A DNA stretch of 64,000 nucleotides from Sphingomonas mali NBRC 15500 (GTDB lineage Bacteria > Pseudomonadota > Alphaproteobacteria > Sphingomonadales > Sphingomonadaceae), in NCBI RefSeq assembly GCF_001598415.1, contig NZ_BCYX01000001.1:186001-250000 (forward strand). The letters are read 5' to 3'. The notes beneath the pieces are model-generated. The model was not told the origin of the DNA. It saw only the letters and a program-made list of their open reading frames with translations, and searched no databases. This document shows positions 17,190-25,751 of the stretch, piece by piece (position 1 is the stretch's first letter; each line of letters begins with the position of its first letter). The translations under genes and the position numbers were made by a program.

Positions 17190-19865
17190 ATGAACGACCG
17201 CATTGCCAAGAAGCATCTGATCCTTGCCGGCACTTCCGCGCTGGCGATGCTGCTCGTCGCTCCGGCGGCATTGGCACAGACCACCTCGCCCGCGCCGGCC
17301 TCGGACACCGCACCGCCGTCCGACGCACCGATTGCACAGTCAAGCAACGACAAGTCGCAACCCGACGACGCCGGCCCCGACATCGTCGTCACCGGGACGA
17401 GCATCCGCGGGGTGCCCCCAACCGGCTCCAACCTCATCGCTGTGACCCGCGAGGACATCAAGACGATTGGAGCGTCGACGACAGCCGATTTGTTAGCCAC
17501 TGTTCCTCAGCTCAACACGTTTAATAGCGCTCCGAGGGCTGCGAATGCCGGAGCGGGAGCATTCGCCCCAGGTCTGCGCAACTTGCCCGCGACGGCAACG
17601 CTTCCGCTTATGAACGGCCATCGGTTGATTTCGGGCGGCAACAACCAGACCAATCCCGACTACCCTTTCCTGCCGGATCTGGCGATCGAGCGAGTAGAGG
17701 TCGTGGCCGACGGCGCCTCGGCGATCTACGGGTCGGACGCGGTCGCAGGCGTGATCAACTTCATCACTCGGAAGAAGTTTTCGGGTCTCGAGACGTCAGT
17801 CCGCTACGGCATGGCGGATGACTACAGCACCTTCAGCGGCAGCGCTGTCGCCGGCAAGGACTGGGGCAGCGGATCGGTGCTGCTAGCCTATCAATACTCC
17901 CAAAATAGCAACATCACGGGTGCCGATCGGCCGTATCGTGTCGTGGATTTTCGACCGTTCGGCGGTGTCGACACACGTAGTGCATCGTGTCCCGCGGCCA
18001 ATATACGGGTCGATGCGACGGCTTACGGCATATACTACGCTGCGCCCAATCTTGCGGCCAACACGCGAAACTACTGCGATAGCGGTGCGCTGAGCGACCT
18101 GGTTCCCAAGACCCGCCTTCACAGCGTGTTTCTCTCGGCTCAGCAAGAGCTGGGCAAGAACATAACCTTATGGGGTGAAGTCCTCTATTCCGATCGCAAG
18201 GATACGGTTCAGTCTGCACCGGGCGTACTCGGGGTATTCGTCCCGCGATCAAGCCCCTTTTTCCAGGTACCGTCGAGTGCTCCGGGGGCGACCACCGAAT
18301 ATGTCGAGTTTCGCGCCGACAATCTTTACGGGTCGAATTTCATCGACAACATCTATCGAGTCAAAGCGGGCGACTCCTCCGCGGGCATCGACTTCGGCTT
18401 GGGCGGCGACATCAAGTTGAGTGTGTACGGGACGTTCGACTGGGGTTCAAATCGCGCGTTCCTTCCTGTCCTCAACACCGCTGCGGCAGCGACAGCGGCG
18501 GCGACCGGAACGCTCGACCCGTTCGGCAATCGAACGGCTGCAAGCGTTGCCCAATCCATCACGAACCTCGCCATCGATGTCACCTCCACACAGCGCACCT
18601 ACCTTGGGGCGGCAAGAATTGACGGGCCGTTGGTCAATCTTCCTGGCGGGGCGCTGAAGTTCGCGGTCGGCGCGGAATATCGCCGGGAAACCCGTGTTCA
18701 GAGCGGCACCTATTACGGAGTGCCGGTGCCGGAAAATCAAGCACGGGACATCAAGTCGGTTTACGGGGAGATCTTCGTGCCGATCTTCGGGGACGGCAAC
18801 GCCGCGCCGTTGATGCACAGCCTCTCATTATCATTGTCCGGACGATATGATCACTACAGTGACTTTGGTTCGACGACCAATCCCAAGGTCGGTGTCGACT
18901 GGAGCCCGGTTGAGGGATTGATGCTGCGAGGCACGTATGGGCGGTCCTTCCGGGCACCCGGCTTGCGCGATATCGCCGCTACGGTCGGGGCCTATTACGT
19001 CAGCACTGCCAATCTGGCGGCGAACGGTTTGATTGACCCAACGCGGGGAGCGTCGCAGGTCGACACGATCTATCTTCTGGGCGGCAACAAGTCGCTTCAG
19101 CCAGAAAAAGCAAGGACTTACTCCTTCGGCGCTGACCTGCGGCCGACCGCACTGCCGGGTCTTCGCGCGAGCGTCACCTATTACGACATTCACTATACCA
19201 ACGTGATTGGGACACCGCCGGTCAACCTCGTGTTCAGCGATCCGACGTTCGCCGCGGTGGTTACGCGAAACCCAACCGCTGCTCAGCTTGCAGCGTTCAT
19301 CGCCCTTGGGGTCCCGAGCGGCTTCCCCTCGCCACTACCGTCGATCGGTAACCTCGTGGACCGTCGCAATGGCAATTTCGGGGTCCGCGATACCAACGGC
19401 CTGGACTTCGACGTCAACTATACGCACCGGACGGCCTTCGGGTCGGTTCAAGCCGGAATTGCGGGCAATTACATTTTCAAGTTTAATACGCAGCTATCGC
19501 CGACCGCGGCTGTCAGTAATTCTCTCCAACTGGGCGTCCCCCGCACGACGTTGCGCGGCACCCTGGGAGCGACATGGGGTCGGGTCAGCCTAGTCAGCTT
19601 CCTCAACCACCGCAGCGGCTTCACCAGCACCTACGCCACGCCCACAGGATCCGCCGTCTACTCGGCAAAGGGCTATTCCACCGTCGACTTGCGGGCATCG
19701 GTGAAGTTGCCGGACGACGGCTTTGCAAAGGGCATCGAGCTCTCCTTTCAGGTGAACGATTTGTTTGACGCCACGCCGCCATTCTTTCCAGCGACGGACG
19801 GGATCGGTGGCGCCTACAATCCGATCGGGCGCTATGTCGCGCTCAGCCTGCGCAAGGCCTTCTGA
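17190..19865 (+). CDS. TonB-dependent outer-membrane receptor
   Basis: An 891-residue receptor. A signal peptide (to about residue 30, ending ALAQ) is followed by a Pro/Ala-rich linker, then a TonB-box-like DIVVTGTSIRG and a plug domain with PLMNGHRLISGGN, IERVEVVADGASAIYGSDAVAGVINFITRK-type sequence (about 165-200). A long beta-barrel ends in the expected terminal aromatic residue (LRKAF). It belongs to the FecA/BtuB-like group without an N-terminal signalling domain. A strong AGGGGAGG site precedes the ATG at 17190. The gene sits between two serine hydrolases. The cargo is unknown and probably the substrate of those enzymes. The composition appears somewhat more AT-rich than its surroundings. 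Confidence 0.92.
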   Translation: MNDRIAKKHLILAGTSALAMLLVAPAALAQTTSPAPASDTAPPSDAPIAQSSNDKSQPDDAGPDIVVTGTSIRGVPPTGSNLIAVTREDIKTIGASTTADLLATVPQLNTFNSAPRAANAGAGAFAPGLRNLPATATLPLMNGHRLISGGNNQTNPDYPFLPDLAIERVEVVADGASAIYGSDAVAGVINFITRKKFSGLETSVRYGMADDYSTFSGSAVAGKDWGSGSVLLAYQYSQNSNITGADRPYRVVDFRPFGGVDTRSASCPAANIRVDATAYGIYYAAPNLAANTRNYCDSGALSDLVPKTRLHSVFLSAQQELGKNITLWGEVLYSDRKDTVQSAPGVLGVFVPRSSPFFQVPSSAPGATTEYVEFRADNLYGSNFIDNIYRVKAGDSSAGIDFGLGGDIKLSVYGTFDWGSNRAFLPVLNTAAAATAAATGTLDPFGNRTAASVAQSITNLAIDVTSTQRTYLGAARIDGPLVNLPGGALKFAVGAEYRRETRVQSGTYYGVPVPENQARDIKSVYGEIFVPIFGDGNAAPLMHSLSLSLSGRYDHYSDFGSTTNPKVGVDWSPVEGLMLRGTYGRSFRAPGLRDIAATVGAYYVSTANLAANGLIDPTRGASQVDTIYLLGGNKSLQPEKARTYSFGADLRPTALPGLRASVTYYDIHYTNVIGTPPVNLVFSDPTFAAVVTRNPTAAQLAAFIALGVPSGFPSPLPSIGNLVDRRNGNFGVRDTNGLDFDVNYTHRTAFGSVQAGIAGNYIFKFNTQLSPTAAVSNSLQLGVPRTTLRGTLGATWGRVSLVSFLNHRSGFTSTYATPTGSAVYSAKGYSTVDLRASVKLPDDGFAKGIELSFQVNDLFDATPPFFPATDGIGGAYNPIGRYVALSLRKAF

Positions 19866-19973
19866 CGGGGGAGGCGAGCCCGGTCCGCCGGGCTCGCAGC
19901 CACGACGCACGCGAACCCATTTGCTGCCGCACGCCGCATCCGCTCGCTCCACCACGCCAGAGCCCATCACCCC

Positions 19974-21233
19974 ATGATCCCAGACATCCTCCCCGGGAAC
20001 GATCACTTCGATCCCGACAAGCTCGCGGCGCTGCGCGCGCGGTTGCAGGCGTTCGTCGACTCGGGCGAACTCGCTGGCATCGTAACGCTGACCTCGCATC
20101 GCGGTGAGATCGTCCAGGCCGAGGCGATCGGCTGGCGCGACATCGAGACTCATAGTCCGATGCGTCACGACGCGCTGTTCCGGATTGCCTCGATGACCAA
20201 ACCGATCACCTCGGTGGCGGCGCTCATGCTGCTCGAGGAAGGCAAGATCGCACTCGACGACCCGATTGAGCGTTGGGTACCCGAACTGGCCGACCGCCGC
20301 GTATTGCGTACAGCCGACGGTCCGCTGGACGACACCGTGCCGGCCGAGCGACCGATTACGATCGAGGATCTTCTCACGCACCGCTCGGGCATCGCCTATG
20401 CGTTTTTCTCCGAAGGGCCGCTGCAGGCGGCGTACGAGCGGGCACTCGGCGATCCGGCGCTCAATTCGATGACCGCTGAGGCGTGGCTGAAAGCGCTTGG
20501 CTCGCTTCCCCTCGCCTATCAGCCTGGTACGCGCTTCCATTACGGACATTCGAGCGACCTGCTCGGCTTCCTTATCGGTCGCGTCGAGGGCAAGTCGTTC
20601 CGCGACGTGCTGCTCGAGCGCATCATCGGGCCGCTCGGCATGACCGACACCGATTTCTGGGTGCCGCCCGACAAGCGGGAACGTATCGCCAGCCTCTACG
20701 CCTATGACGATCGGGCCGGACAGTTGGCGAAGGTCGACTGGCACAAATTCGACGCGCCCCCCAGCTACACGCCCGGCGGCGGCGGCCTGATTTCGACCGC
20801 AGCCGATTATCACTGCTTCGTGCGCATGCTGCTTCAAGACGGAGAATTTGGAGGGACCCTCTTTCTGCGCCCGGAAACCGTGAAGCTGATGCGGACCAAT
20901 CGCCTGACGTCTGATCAGCGCACGATACCCTTCGCCGGGATGCCACTTTGGCGGACCAACGGCTTCGGGCTGGGCGTTTCGCTCGCCGAGGATGGGGCCG
21001 ACAATCCCTATGCCTGCGGGGCGCCCGGCTCGATGACGTGGCCGGGAATATTTGGCACCTGGTGGCAAGCCGACCCCGTCAACGATCTAGCGATGATCTA
21101 CCTGATCCAACATCAGGTTCCGGTTTCCGCCGGCCTAGGGGCAACGGTAGCAACCGGCCGAGGGGCGGCGGGTCGCCGTGCGCTCCCGATCTTCCAGCAC
21201 GGCATCTATGGCTCGCTGAAAGCCAATTGCTGA
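19974..21233 (+). CDS. Serine hydrolase, beta-lactamase/esterase EstB family (no signal peptide)
   Basis: A 419-residue relative of the exported hydrolase upstream, with SMTK at 73-76, FHYGHSSD with the catalytic Tyr near 190, and a Gly-rich CGAPGSMTWPGIFGTWW segment near the end in the place of the KTG motif. It begins MIPDILPGNDHFDP without any hydrophobic leader, so it is probably cytoplasmic, in contrast to its neighbour. The pair may act on the same ester before and after inner-membrane transport. It starts 108 bases after the TonB receptor gene. The exact substrate cannot be read from sequence. Confidence 0.87.
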   Translation: MIPDILPGNDHFDPDKLAALRARLQAFVDSGELAGIVTLTSHRGEIVQAEAIGWRDIETHSPMRHDALFRIASMTKPITSVAALMLLEEGKIALDDPIERWVPELADRRVLRTADGPLDDTVPAERPITIEDLLTHRSGIAYAFFSEGPLQAAYERALGDPALNSMTAEAWLKALGSLPLAYQPGTRFHYGHSSDLLGFLIGRVEGKSFRDVLLERIIGPLGMTDTDFWVPPDKRERIASLYAYDDRAGQLAKVDWHKFDAPPSYTPGGGGLISTAADYHCFVRMLLQDGEFGGTLFLRPETVKLMRTNRLTSDQRTIPFAGMPLWRTNGFGLGVSLAEDGADNPYACGAPGSMTWPGIFGTWWQADPVNDLAMIYLIQHQVPVSAGLGATVATGRGAAGRRALPIFQHGIYGSLKANC

Positions 21234-21482
21234 GCCTTACCGCCACATATCAACGATTTAGGAGAGGGAACCGTAAGCGACCAGGAAGCGAACGTCCGCT
21301 CTTGGCATCGACGCTATCGAGTTTGAACGGCGGCAATTGGGCCGCATTGCGGACGATCAGATCGCCACCAACCCTTTGACGTGCTCACCAGAAGGACGAT
21401 CCCGCGCACCGCGCCCTGACTGCCGCCCGGGTGTGATCGGCAGTTGGTCGATTTGCGCGGGATAGTTATGAGCGAGGCCGGC
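21234..21482. other. Gene-poor gap closing the ester-type cluster
   Basis: About 250 bases with no supported gene. It contains the words AACGTCCGCTCTTGG (21291-21305) and AACGGCGGCAATTGG (21326-21340), similar to words in the gap after the tRNA at 11185-11767. No terminator with a T run was found. Confidence 0.5.
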
Positions 21483-23033
21483 TCAGCGCAGATCCAGCAT
21501 CACGATCGATTTGGGCGGCAGTGAAACACTCAGCGTCTCCTGACTGATCCTGGCGCCGGCAAAAGGGGCTGGCCTGACCGTGTCCGGAGCGCCGAACGTG
21601 TTGTGCGCATCCATGGCTGTGGCAGTCAGGATGCGGCCGGACACGCGCGTGACGTTGAGCCCGTCGAGCTTGACGCGAACCGTTTCAGCACGGTTGGGAT
21701 CGACGTTCGTCAGGCCCACGTGCACGACGCCGGCTGCATCGCGAACGGCGCTGGCGCTGATGGCCTTCAGCGAAGACCCGTTCTTGCTGTATGTCCGCGC
21801 GTCGACGTCGACCGTCAACACGGTCGCGTCCTGATAGTCCTTGTACATGTCGAACACCCAATAGGTTGGGGTCTTCACCATTTTATCGCCTTCGGTGAGA
21901 AGCAGCGACTGCAGCACGTTGACCATCTGGGCGATGTTCGCGCCGCGCAGACGATCCGTGTGCCGCGCGAAGATGTCGAAGTTCAGGCTGGCGACGATCG
22001 CATCGCGCAGGCTGTTCTGCTGATACAGGAAGCCGGGATTGGTGCCCGGTTCGACATCGTACCAGGTCCCCCATTCGTCGACCAGCAACGCCACACGCTT
22101 GGTCGGATCATATTTGTCCATGATCGCAGCGTGTTCGGTGATGATCTTGTCCATCCGGATGGTTGCGGCAAGCGTGCGGGCCCATTGGTCCTCATCAAAG
22201 CCGGTTGCCGACCCCTTGTGATCCCAGGTGCCCGGTACGGTGTAATAATGAACGCCAATGCCGTCGATCTTGTCTCCCGCGATGCGCATCATGGTGTCGG
22301 TCCAATCGGTATCGCCCGAATTGGCACCGCTGGCGATCTTCATGACGTGCTGCCCCGACGGCATCTTCACGAAGGTGCCGTAGCGACGCGTCAAGTCCGC
22401 CGCATATTCGGCGCGCATGCTTCCGCCGCATCCCCAGAGCTCATTGCCGAGCCCGACCATGGGAACCCGCCAGGGTTCTTTCCGACCGTTCGCCGCACGT
22501 TCGTTGGCTAGCGTCGATCCGACGGGCGACGTCATATATTGGACCCAATCGGCCAATTCTACCGGAGGCGCCGAGCCGACATTGCCGGAGACATAGGCGT
22601 CGGCGCCGACGAGCTCCGAGAAATCCATGAATTCGTGCGTGCCGAACGCATTGTCTTCGGTGACTCCGCCCCAATGGGTGTTGATCGAGACCTTGCGGTT
22701 TGCCTGCGGTCCGATGCCGTCGCGCCAGTGATATTCGTCGGCGAAACATCCCCCCGGCCAGCGGATTTCGGGCACCCGAATTGCCTTGAGCGCCTCGAGC
22801 ACGTCCTTCCGATAGCCCTTGATGTTGGGAATCTTGCTGCGCGGCCCGACCCAGATTCCGTTGTAGATGCCATGGCCAAGATGCTCGGCGAATTGGCCAA
22901 AAATATGCCGGTCGAACTTCGGAGCGGGCCGGTCGCCATGAACGACCACCATTTCGGCGTCGTCGTCGCCCATGGCATAGGAACTCGAAGGCACGGCAAC
23001 GCAAATAGCCAAGGCGGCGAGCAACAGACGCAT
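21483..23033 (-). CDS. Exported alpha-L-arabinofuranosidase, GH51
   Basis: A 516-residue retaining glycosidase that releases terminal arabinofuranose from arabinan side chains. A signal peptide (about 1-20, ending SSSYA) is followed by the GH51 (beta/alpha)8 barrel: the strand GCFADEYHWRDGIGP, the acid/base Glu198 in GLGNELWG and the nucleophile Glu320 in LVDEWGTWY, then the C-terminal beta domain. The ATG at 23033 is chosen because AGGGAG lies six bases upstream. The ATG at 23039 is on the ribosome site. Most bacterial GH51 enzymes are intracellular, so the signal peptide points to periplasmic or outer-membrane action. It is the last gene of the leftward pectin operon. Confidence 0.93.
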   Translation of the reverse strand: MRLLLAALAICVAVPSSSYAMGDDDAEMVVVHGDRPAPKFDRHIFGQFAEHLGHGIYNGIWVGPRSKIPNIKGYRKDVLEALKAIRVPEIRWPGGCFADEYHWRDGIGPQANRKVSINTHWGGVTEDNAFGTHEFMDFSELVGADAYVSGNVGSAPPVELADWVQYMTSPVGSTLANERAANGRKEPWRVPMVGLGNELWGCGGSMRAEYAADLTRRYGTFVKMPSGQHVMKIASGANSGDTDWTDTMMRIAGDKIDGIGVHYYTVPGTWDHKGSATGFDEDQWARTLAATIRMDKIITEHAAIMDKYDPTKRVALLVDEWGTWYDVEPGTNPGFLYQQNSLRDAIVASLNFDIFARHTDRLRGANIAQMVNVLQSLLLTEGDKMVKTPTYWVFDMYKDYQDATVLTVDVDARTYSKNGSSLKAISASAVRDAAGVVHVGLTNVDPNRAETVRVKLDGLNVTRVSGRILTATAMDAHNTFGAPDTVRPAPFAGARISQETLSVSLPPKSIVMLDLR

Positions 23034-23280
23034 TTCCATCTCCCTTGCAACCGGGGCGCGGGTCGCCAGGAACGTTGTCCCAGCCGGTTCGCGGTCTTTT
23101 TAACTCAGACATAATATAGCGCAAGAGAATTTGCGGGTGCCGATCGGTTCGTCTGCGGATGCTTTCTGTCGTGGCAACCGCGGTGCGAATTTGCAGCCGC
23201 ACGTCTGCCGAACGCCGGTCGCGGTAAGGGCGACCGGTATCGGCTGGCATGGTGTGGTTTCGGCGCTGCCGAAACCGAGT
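23034..23280. other. Intergenic region before the arabinofuranosidase gene
   Basis: About 250 bases. At 23256-23276 a nine-base-pair hairpin (GGTTTCGGC-GCT-GCCGAAACC) follows the stop of the regulator gene on the reverse strand. It lacks a T run, so it may be a weak or Rho-assisted terminator. An AT-rich patch at 23099-23125 could hold the promoter of the arabinofuranosidase gene. Confidence 0.4.
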
Positions 23281-24048
23281 CTAGGACTGTCCCGGCCGCC
23301 GGCGATTCGGCTTTGTCGACATTTCACCGACCTCCCCGCCGAACGCGATCATGTCGGTCATCAGCCGGGACGCGCGGTCGCCGTCATGATCCACGATCGC
23401 CTCGAACAACTCGGCATGTCTGCGTACTGCTTCGCTGCGAAGCTCCTCGTCTTCGAGTGGAAGAAGCAAGGTCGCGCACACCAAAGCGGTCTCGACGATG
23501 GCCGAGAAGGATCCCAGGATGAAATTGCCGGTGCTTGCGGTCACTGCGCGATGAAATTTGAGGTCCGCTTCGGCAAATAGCTGCCGGTTTCCGATCGCTT
23601 CGTCCATCAACCGCACGCTCGCCTCCATCTCGGCGAGATCGCTGATCGAGGCCCGTTGCGCGCTCAAGCGGGCAGCGAACGGTTCTACGGCGAGGCGCGC
23701 CTCGCGAAGCGTCTGGAGCAAATCGGGGTCGAGCCCGACGGCGATGCGCCACGCAAGCACTTCGGGGTCCAGGAAATTCCAGTTCTGGCGGTCGCGGACC
23801 CGCGTGCCGACCTTGGGTTTGGCGGTGACGAACCCCTTGGCATCGAGGATCTTGATCGCTTCACGCAATACCGTCCGGGATACGCCGAAACGCTCGAGTG
23901 CTTCCTCTTCACCCGAAATCCTGTCGCCCGGCTTCAATGTGCCGCCGATTATTTCCATCGCGATGGCGCGGGCGATCCGCGTCGTCGAGGGAATATTGAT
24001 CGACCTTATTCCGCGCGCGGCATTGATCGCCTGGTCGGAGATCAGCAC
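23281..24048 (-). CDS. GntR-family regulator, FadR/FCD subgroup
   Basis: A 255-residue regulator. The N-terminal winged helix (about 20-90) carries IARAIAMEIIGGTLKPGDRISGEEEALERFGVSRTVLREA-type sequence, and the all-helical FCD effector domain has the metal-ligand His residues in LKFHRAV and near RRHAELFEAI. FCD regulators commonly sense sugar acids such as galacturonate or gluconate, which fits the pectin genes around it. The only start that keeps the full winged helix is a GTG at 24048, with a stop 39 bases upstream and no clear ribosome site, so the exact N terminus is uncertain. It lies between the symporter and GH51 genes on the same strand. Confidence 0.88.
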   Translation of the reverse strand: MLISDQAINAARGIRSINIPSTTRIARAIAMEIIGGTLKPGDRISGEEEALERFGVSRTVLREAIKILDAKGFVTAKPKVGTRVRDRQNWNFLDPEVLAWRIAVGLDPDLLQTLREARLAVEPFAARLSAQRASISDLAEMEASVRLMDEAIGNRQLFAEADLKFHRAVTASTGNFILGSFSAIVETALVCATLLLPLEDEELRSEAVRRHAELFEAIVDHDGDRASRLMTDMIAFGGEVGEMSTKPNRRRPGQS

Positions 24049-24128
24049 TCGGGGTGACGGTGGCTTGGAAATAAGGAACCTCGCGAATTACAAAAAGGAA
24101 ATGATAACGACCGTCCGCATGGAGCGCA

Positions 24129-25688
24129 TTACCCGCTGGGACGCTCGTTTGGGCTAAGTCCCGCCACCCGATTGTTACCCCACAGGCTGTCATAGGACCA
24201 ACCCGACAGATCCTCCACCACCTTGGCATGAAGCGCATCGGTCGGGCTGCGCGCGCCGCTGCGGAAATGTTCGATCTCGTCGAGCAGGATGGCGTGGGTA
24301 TGCGGATTCAGCCGGAAACGCGCGGCGACAAACACGCCGAACGCCAACACCACTAGCGTCCCTACGCCCAGTACCGCGGCGATCGCGATGATCGTCTGCG
24401 GACTCTGCGTCGTGGCCTTCGGCACGAAACCGGACGCCTCCATGACCTGGCCGACCAGGATCACCGCCAGTGCCTGGCTCAATTTGCGCACAAGAGTCAT
24501 GACCCCCGCGAATGCGCCCTCACGACGGCGGCCGGTCACGATTTCATCGACATCCGCCATGTAATTGTAGGTCGCCCAGGGAATATAATTGAGCGCCCCC
24601 CGCCCGAGGCCCACGAACACCACCGGCAGCCAGAACAGCGCCGAGGTCGCGGTATAGCCGGCCCAGTACATGCCGAGGAAGATAACGACGCCGATCGCGA
24701 AGCTGCCGGCGGCAAGCCGGTAGGCGGCGGAGGGCGACATGCGCAATGCGAAGTTGATCGCCAGCGCTACCGCGATCAGCTGGACGACATAGGTCACGCC
24801 GACCAAATTGGCGACGATCGTGGTCGACCCGGCCAATGCGAAGATCACGAAATAGGTGAAGGCCGCATTGTAGATGTCCTGGCTGATATAGCCGCCGAGA
24901 TACATGCCGAGATGCAGGCGGAATGCCCGGATGCGCAGTGTCGAGAACAGGTTCATATAGAGCGCCGCGAACGCGGCCCCCAGCGACGGCCGCGCCGCGG
25001 CTTCCGCCTCCTCGAGCTCCGGCGGCCGCTGGCGCTCCCAGCTGAAGGCGTAGAGCAGGCCGGCCGCCGCCATGAACAGCGCCGAGAAGATGATGCCCAT
25101 ATAGAGAAAGGTCTGCGGCGAGTCGGGGCCGAGGTAATTGATCAGCTGGCCGGGGAGGAACGCCGCGGCGATCGCGGAACACTGCCCCAACAGGATACGC
25201 GCGCCGGCGAACTTGGCCTTGGTCCGATAATCGGTCGCCATCTCGCTGGCGAGAGTCTCGTACGGGATGATCTCCATCGCATAGACCATCTCGAACAACA
25301 CGTAGGTGACGAGATAATACCAGAAGCCCTGCCCCGCGACCCACATGATCGCGAACGATGGAAGCAGCGGAATGGCCGCCAGGATGAAGAACCGCCGCCG
25401 GCCGAACGTCCTGCCCAGCCAGGTGCGGCCGAGATTATCCGACAGATGGCCGATCAGCGGGCTGGTGAAAGCATCGAGCAGGCGCGCCACACCGAAGATC
25501 ATCGTCGCCTGCGCCGCCGACAGGCCGCAGAAGCTCGTGTAGAAAATCAGGATCCAGGTACTGATCACCGCCATCGAGCCGGCGCCAAGGATGTCGTTCG
25601 ACCCGTAGATGATCAGATTGTACCAGCGCACCGGCCGCATCGGCGCGGCCGGTATGGCGGGGCTCTCTACGGTCGGCTCGCTGGCCAT
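24129..25688 (-). CDS. GPH-type sugar:cation symporter (MFS)
   Basis: A 519-residue inner-membrane protein with about twelve hydrophobic segments of the glycoside-pentoside-hexuronide:cation symporter family: YGSNDILGAGSMAV in the first helix, RLLDAFTSPLIGHLSDN with the family signature, and RTKAKFAGARILLGQ. A 60-residue hydrophilic C-terminal tail is longer than usual. GGAGGGG precedes the ATG. It lies 63 bases downstream of the unsaturated-uronyl hydrolase gene, so import of unsaturated galacturonyl-rhamnose or related disaccharides is the most likely job. That substrate is inferred from context. Confidence 0.88.
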   Translation of the reverse strand: MASEPTVESPAIPAAPMRPVRWYNLIIYGSNDILGAGSMAVISTWILIFYTSFCGLSAAQATMIFGVARLLDAFTSPLIGHLSDNLGRTWLGRTFGRRRFFILAAIPLLPSFAIMWVAGQGFWYYLVTYVLFEMVYAMEIIPYETLASEMATDYRTKAKFAGARILLGQCSAIAAAFLPGQLINYLGPDSPQTFLYMGIIFSALFMAAAGLLYAFSWERQRPPELEEAEAAARPSLGAAFAALYMNLFSTLRIRAFRLHLGMYLGGYISQDIYNAAFTYFVIFALAGSTTIVANLVGVTYVVQLIAVALAINFALRMSPSAAYRLAAGSFAIGVVIFLGMYWAGYTATSALFWLPVVFVGLGRGALNYIPWATYNYMADVDEIVTGRRREGAFAGVMTLVRKLSQALAVILVGQVMEASGFVPKATTQSPQTIIAIAAVLGVGTLVVLAFGVFVAARFRLNPHTHAILLDEIEHFRSGARSPTDALHAKVVEDLSGWSYDSLWGNNRVAGLSPNERPSG

Positions 25689-25751
25689 CCTAACCCCTCC
25701 TAATGCTGTCGGGCGACAGTTCCGCCGCCCTTGGTGCCGACGCCCGTTCCA

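Noticed and set aside
19590..21068. Reverse frame of 492 codons across the receptor end and second serine hydrolase
   Set aside because: Antisense to genes with SMTK and TonB-barrel features; no family match.
11110..21482. Classical integrative element in tRNA-Glu
   Set aside because: No integrase, no relaxase and no repeat of the tRNA 3' end were seen at the far side; only gene-poor gaps and composition suggest transfer.
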